Assembly (NCBI RefSeq): GCF_007827815.1
Contig: NZ_VITH01000020.1
Location: 27,045-91,044 of the forward strand
DNA length: 64,000 nt
Reading direction: 5' to 3'
DNA from: Azospirillum brasilense
GTDB taxonomy: Bacteria > Pseudomonadota > Alphaproteobacteria > Azospirillales > Azospirillaceae
Numbering within the stretch: the first letter of the stretch is position 1; every line of letters begins with the position of its first letter. The notes under the pieces are model-generated. The model was not told where the DNA came from and made no database searches. It saw only the letters and a program-made list of their open reading frames with translations. This document shows, piece after piece, positions 58,891 through 64,000 of this stretch. Both the position numbers and the translations under genes were made by a program.

Positions 58891-59064
58891 GTGATTTCGA
58901 GAGGCTCGCATAAATGCAGAGCAACAACCCGCCCGATACAAAGGGTGAAGCACCCTGTGCAAGACCAAGATGACTGGTCAGACCACTCGCCGCAATCCCT
59001 CATTTTTAGCTTTCCACATTGCGGAAACAGCCCCCTTCCCTGACCGAATACACAACAAAGAAGA

Positions 59065-59084
59065 CCGCGCCGTTGCCGGCGCGG
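59065..59084 (-). terminator. Proximal terminator of sucCD
   Basis: Perfect 8-bp stem CCGCGCCG / CGGCGCGG with a 4-base loop, followed by a T-rich run on the - strand. 40 bases after the sucD stop. Confidence 0.75.
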
Positions 59085-59123
59085 CCAGTCACTTCGGGGA
59101 AACACCACTGCGAAGAAAACAGA

Positions 59124-59999
59124 TCAGCCCTTGAAGACCTTGAGCATGGTGGAGCCCAGGCTCGCGGGGCTGTCGGCGACGGCGATGCCGACGGACTTCA
59201 TGAACTCGATCTTGAAGTCCGCGGTGTCGTTGCCGCCGGAGATCACCGCGCCGGCGTGGCCCATGCGGCGGCCCGGAGGCGCGGTGCGTCCGGCGATGAA
59301 GCCGACGACCGGCTTCTTGGTCCCGGAGTCGCGGATGAACTCCGCGCCCTTGACCTCGGCGTCGCCGCCGATCTCGCCGATCATGATGATGCCCTCGGTC
59401 TCCGGGTCCTTCAGGAACAGCTCCAGGCTGTCCACGAAGTTCGTCCCGTTCACCGGGTCGCCGCCGATGCCGATGCAGGTCGTCTGGCCCAGACCCGCCG
59501 CGGTGGTCTGCGCCACCGCCTCGTAGGTCAGCGTGCCCGAGCGCGAGACGATGCCGATCTTGCCGCGCTTGTGGATGTGGCCGGGCATGATGCCGATCTT
59601 GCACTCGTCGGGCGTGATGATGCCCGGGCAGTTCGGCCCGATCAGGCGGGTCTTGGAATTGCCCAGCGCCCGCTTGACGCGCACCATGTCGAGCACCGGG
59701 ATGCCCTCGGTGATGCACACCACCAGCGGGATCTCGGCGTCGATCGCCTCCAGGATGGCGTCGGCCGCGAAGGGCGGCGGCACGTAGATCACCGACGCGT
59801 TGGCGCCGGTCTTCTCGACCGCGTCGGCCACCGTGTCGAAGACCGGCAGGTCGAGGTGCTTGGTGCCGCCCTTGCCCGGGGTGACGCCGCCGACCATCTT
59901 GGTGCCGTAGGCGATCGCCTGCTCGGAATGGAAGGTGCCCTGGGCTCCGGTGAAGCCCTGGCAGATCACCTTCGTGTTCTTATCGACGAGAACAGCCAT
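59124..59999 (-). CDS. sucD: Succinyl-CoA ligase, alpha subunit
   Basis: 291 aa. N-terminal CoA-binding Rossmann domain (VICQGFTGAQGTFHSEQAIA; KGGTKHL), and the phosphohistidine His248 in GRRMGHAGAVISGG. Makes the enzyme with SucB/SucC that interconverts succinyl-CoA and succinate with ATP or GTP. One base after sucC. The position next to frc suggests it may be a cluster-specific copy, perhaps for CoA thioester supply; malate-CoA ligase activity cannot be excluded by inspection. Confidence 0.94.
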   Translation of the reverse strand: MAVLVDKNTKVICQGFTGAQGTFHSEQAIAYGTKMVGGVTPGKGGTKHLDLPVFDTVADAVEKTGANASVIYVPPPFAADAILEAIDAEIPLVVCITEGIPVLDMVRVKRALGNSKTRLIGPNCPGIITPDECKIGIMPGHIHKRGKIGIVSRSGTLTYEAVAQTTAAGLGQTTCIGIGGDPVNGTNFVDSLELFLKDPETEGIIMIGEIGGDAEVKGAEFIRDSGTKKPVVGFIAGRTAPPGRRMGHAGAVISGGNDTADFKIEFMKSVGIAVADSPASLGSTMLKVFKG

Positions 60000-60000
60000 C

Positions 60001-61197
<1,197 letters not shown>

Positions 61198-61395
61198 GGC
61201 TGTCTTCGGGTGTTTAAAATGGAAGGGTGCGGGGCGCAGGCCGGCATCGGCGCTGACGCTTTCCGCGCCGGCACCCTGCGTCCTGTGCTGAATCCGTGGA
61301 AGAATAACGGTGTGAGCCTGCGGCTCACCGGATGTGTGCGTCAACGTCCCCGCTCTTCGGGACTGCGTGCGCCTGTTATCCGTGCTGCATGGAGC

Positions 61396-61416
61396 GGGCG
61401 TCCCGTCGGGACGCCC
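61396..61416. terminator. Hairpin between frc and sucC
   Basis: Perfect 9-bp arms GGGCGTCCC (61396-61404) and GGGACGCCC (61408-61416), 3-base loop, no T-run. It lies 15 bases after the frc stop; attenuator, processing stem or weak terminator. Confidence 0.45.
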
Positions 61417-61431
61417 CTGCCACGGCTGTCT

Positions 61432-62709
61432 TTACTCGGCGGCCATGCGGGGAACGATCAGCCCCAGCGCGCCGCTGTCGCGGACCTCGCCGATGCGGCG
61501 TTCGTCGAAGCCGAGCACCTCGCGCAGGATCTCGTCGGTGTGCTCGCCCAGCAGCGGGGAGCGGGTGACCTCGGTCGGGCTGTCCGACAGCTTGATCGGG
61601 TTGCCGACCGTCAGGTACTTGCCGCGCGTCGGGTGATCGACCTCGACGATGGTGCCGGTCTCGCGCAGCGACTGGTCCTCCGCCAGCTCCTTCATCGACA
61701 GGATGGGGCCGCAGGGGATGTCGTACTTGTTCAGGATCTCCATGACCTCGAACTTCGTCTTGGTCATGGTCCATTCTTCGACGGTCGCGAAGATGTCCTT
61801 CAGGCGCGGCAGGCGCGCGGCGGGCGTCGCGTAATCCGGATCGGTGACCCACTCCGGCTTGCCGATGACGTCGCAGATCTTCGCCCAGACCGGCGCCTGG
61901 GTGATGAAGTAGATGTAGGCGTTGGGATCGGTCTCCCAGCCCTTGCACTTCAGAATCCAGCCCGGCTGGCCACCTCCCGAGGCGTTGCCGGCGCGCGGCA
62001 CGGTGTCGCCGAACTCGCCGTTCGGGTACTGCGGGTACTCTTTCAGCGGGCCGCGCTCCAGCCGCTGCTGGTCGCGCAGCTTGACGCGGCAGAGGTTCAG
62101 CACGGCGTCCTGCATGGCCGCCAGCACCTTCTGGCCGCGCCCGGTCTGGGTGCGCTGGTAGAGCGCCGTCACGATGCCCAGCGCCAGATGCAGGCCGGTG
62201 CCGCTGTCGCCGATCTGGGCGCCGGTGACCATCGGCGGGCCGTCGTCGAAGCCGGTCGTCGAGGCCGAGCCGCCGGCGCACTGCGCGACGTTCTCATAGA
62301 CCTTGCAGTCCTCGTACGGGCCGGGGCCGAAGCCCTTGACCGAGGCGACGATGATGCGGGGGTTCAGCTCCTGGATGCGCTCCCAGGTCAGGCCCATGCG
62401 CTCGAGAACGCCGGGGGCGAAATTCTCGACCATCACGTCGCAGATGCGCACCAGATCCTCCAGGACGCGCTTGCCGTCCGGGTTCTTGGTGTCCAGCGTG
62501 ATGGACCGCTTGTTGTGGTTGAGCATGGTGAAGTAGAGGCTGTCGGCCTCGGGCACGTCACGCAGCTGGCCGCGCGTGATGTCGCCCTCGCCCGGACGCT
62601 CGACCTTGATGACGTCGGCGCCGAACCACGCCAGAAGCTGCGTGCAGGTCGGACCCGACTGAACGTGGGTAAAGTCCAGAACCCGCACGCCTTCAAGAGC
62701 TTTTCCCAT
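61432..62709 (-). CDS. frc: Formyl-CoA:oxalate CoA-transferase
   Basis: 425 aa class III CoA-transferase. Gln17 (FTHVQSGPTC), the nucleophilic aspartate Asp168 in VTGAQIGDSGTG, and the mobile glycine loop (NASGGGQPGW) are all present, as in the Oxalobacter enzyme. It transfers CoA from formyl-CoA (or succinyl-CoA) to oxalate. It lies 112 bases downstream of oxc in one transcription direction. Confidence 0.97.
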   Translation of the reverse strand: MGKALEGVRVLDFTHVQSGPTCTQLLAWFGADVIKVERPGEGDITRGQLRDVPEADSLYFTMLNHNKRSITLDTKNPDGKRVLEDLVRICDVMVENFAPGVLERMGLTWERIQELNPRIIVASVKGFGPGPYEDCKVYENVAQCAGGSASTTGFDDGPPMVTGAQIGDSGTGLHLALGIVTALYQRTQTGRGQKVLAAMQDAVLNLCRVKLRDQQRLERGPLKEYPQYPNGEFGDTVPRAGNASGGGQPGWILKCKGWETDPNAYIYFITQAPVWAKICDVIGKPEWVTDPDYATPAARLPRLKDIFATVEEWTMTKTKFEVMEILNKYDIPCGPILSMKELAEDQSLRETGTIVEVDHPTRGKYLTVGNPIKLSDSPTEVTRSPLLGEHTDEILREVLGFDERRIGEVRDSGALGLIVPRMAAE

Positions 62710-62821
62710 CGTCGTTCCTCCCGGTGGTGCTCTGTGTCTGAAAAGGGCGGCCCCACCCCTCGCTGGCAGGGCCGCCCGGCCTGGAACCGGAGAACCGGCG
62801 TCCTTGGTTACCGCTCGATCG

Positions 62822-64000
62822 TCAGGTCTTTGGACCCTTGCGGACGGCGCTGGTGGGGTTGAGGCTGCCGATGTTGCCGCTCTCCGACCCGGCGTTGGGG
62901 TCGATCACCGCGTTGATCAGCGTCGGCCGGCCGCTGTCCATCGCCGCGCTGACCGCGCGGTACAGCTCGTCCGGCGTCGTCACGTTGACGCCATCGCCGC
63001 CGAAGGCCTCCATCATCTTGTCGTAGCGCGAGTCCGGAACGAAGACCATCGGCGACGGGTCCGACCCGCCCGTCGGGTTCACGTCCGTCCCCTTGTAGAT
63101 GCCGTTGTTGTTGAACACCACGATGCACACCGGCAGGTTGTAGCGGCAGATCGTCTCCACCTCCATGCCCGAGAAGCCGAAGGCGCTGTCGCCCTCGACC
63201 GCCAGGACCGGCTTGCCCGACTCCACAGCCGCCGCCACCGCGAAGCCCATGCCGATGCCCATCACGCCCCAGGTCCCGACGTCCAGGCGCTTGCGCGGCT
63301 GGTGCATGTCGATGATCCCGCGCGCCAGGTCCAGCGTGTTGGCCCCCTCGTTCACCAGCAGAGCGTCGGGTCGCTCCTGCACCACCCGGCGCAGCGCGCC
63401 CAGCGCCCCGTGGAAGTTCATCGGCGAGGCGTTGCTCATCAGCTTGGGCGCCATCTTGGCGATGTTCGCCTCCTTGCGCGCCGCCACCGCCCCCGTCCAC
63501 TCCGCCGGCGGCGGCGTCCAGCCCTTGGCCATGCCCGCCGTCAGCGCCGACACGCACGACCCGATGTCGCCGACCAGCGGCGCCACGATCGCCACGTTGC
63601 TGTCCATCTCGCGCGGCTCGATGTCGATCTGGATGAAGGTCTTCGACCCCGGCTCGCCCCACGTCTTGCCCTTGCCGTGCGACAGCAGCCAGTTCAGACG
63701 CGCGCCGACCAGGACCACCACGTCGGCGTCCTTCAGCACCATCGAGCGCGCCGCCCCCGCCGACTGCGGGTGGGTGTCGGGCAGCAGCCCCTTGGCCATG
63801 CTCATCGGCAGGAACGGGATGCCGCTCTTCTCGACCAGCTCGCGCACCGCCTCGTCGGCCTGCGCGTAGGCGGCACCCTTGCCCAGGATGATCAGCGGCC
63901 GCTTAGCGCCCTTCAGCACCTCCAGGGCGCGCGACACCGAGTCCGGCGAGGGCAGCTGCGCCGGGGCGGCGTCGACCACCTTGACCAGCGAGCGCGCGCC
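62822..64000 (-). CDS. oxc: Oxalyl-CoA decarboxylase, 5' end outside window
   Basis: The visible C-terminal ~390 residues (of a usual ~570) cover the end of the central domain (LGKGAAYAQADEAVRELVEK) and the ThDP-binding domain with EGDSAFGFSGMEVETICRYN and VFNNNGIYKGTD. The frame is open at the window edge, so the N-terminal ~180 residues are missing here. The enzyme decarboxylates oxalyl-CoA to formyl-CoA and CO2 and needs ThDP, Mg and (as activator) ADP. Confidence 0.96.
   Translation of the reverse strand, partial: GARSLVKVVDAAPAQLPSPDSVSRALEVLKGAKRPLIILGKGAAYAQADEAVRELVEKSGIPFLPMSMAKGLLPDTHPQSAGAARSMVLKDADVVVLVGARLNWLLSHGKGKTWGEPGSKTFIQIDIEPREMDSNVAIVAPLVGDIGSCVSALTAGMAKGWTPPPAEWTGAVAARKEANIAKMAPKLMSNASPMNFHGALGALRRVVQERPDALLVNEGANTLDLARGIIDMHQPRKRLDVGTWGVMGIGMGFAVAAAVESGKPVLAVEGDSAFGFSGMEVETICRYNLPVCIVVFNNNGIYKGTDVNPTGGSDPSPMVFVPDSRYDKMMEAFGGDGVNVTTPDELYRAVSAAMDSGRPTLINAVIDPNAGSESGNIGSLNPTSAVRKGPKT

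Overview
The window reads as chromosomal DNA of an alphaproteobacterium of the Azospirillum/Rhodospirillales type. It is very GC-rich, uses GTG/TTG as well as ATG starts, and carries alphaproteobacterial families: an EcfG-type promoter set, a PraR/PhrR-like XRE regulator, FadR-type GntR regulators and a paired OxlT/Frc/Oxc oxalate system. No rRNA, tRNA, insertion sequence, phage gene or CRISPR array was seen. Dispersed GC-rich palindromic repeats of one family (arms rich in CCCTCTCCCC / GGGGAGAGGG) sit in many gaps and in one case run into a gene (ureF).

Layout. 1-5.8 kb: the 3' end of an Ala/Pro-rich protein, ChaB, an orphan PhoU, a large pentapeptide-repeat protein, a MarR regulator, N-carbamoylputrescine amidase and a SprA-like putative metalloprotease. 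5.9-15.3 kb: a polysaccharide locus with a very large SLBB exporter and GT2 on +, and on - an operon of a DUF3299-like protein, an O-antigen-ligase-like membrane protein, GT4, a Wzz-like co-polymerase and GT2. A PraR-like XRE regulator lies between them. 15.6-20.1 kb: an SmtB-type ArsR repressor, HutG, bacteriohemerythrin, FabI, and a two-gene stress-type unit (PRC-barrel, DUF2892-like). 20.2-30.3 kb: one tightly overlapping purine/urea operon, xdhA-xdhB-ureD-ureA-ureB-ureC-murI-ureE-ureF-ureG. 30.4-37.7 kb: two divergent NarL/LuxR regulators, divergent PfpI and PRC-barrel genes with back-to-back EcfG-like promoters, dadA divergent from a TyrR-like activator with TYR-box-like sites between them, an FmdB-type zinc ribbon and a gamma-carbonic anhydrase.

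37.7-64 kb is a large oxalate/glyoxylate supercluster: TauE/SafE permease, CBS protein, a PPDK-like protein lacking the PEP barrel, NUDIX, pyruvate kinase, GntR, thiamine-phosphate synthase, gcl-hyi-glxR-glycerate kinase, two OxlT antiporters, thiC with a TPP riboswitch, a 62-aa membrane peptide, an MFS/LysR pair, sucCD, frc and (cut by the window edge) oxc. Oxalate would enter by OxlT and be activated by Frc. Oxc would decarboxylate oxalyl-CoA to formyl-CoA. Glyoxylate (also a product of purine breakdown) would be condensed by Gcl and carried through Hyi, GlxR and glycerate kinase to 2-phosphoglycerate, then to pyruvate by Pyk. Gcl and Oxc both need thiamine diphosphate, which makes the thiamine genes in the same cluster meaningful. 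A shared palindrome of the form TGGYATRCCA recurs in front of several of these units and is the most interesting regulatory signal in the window.
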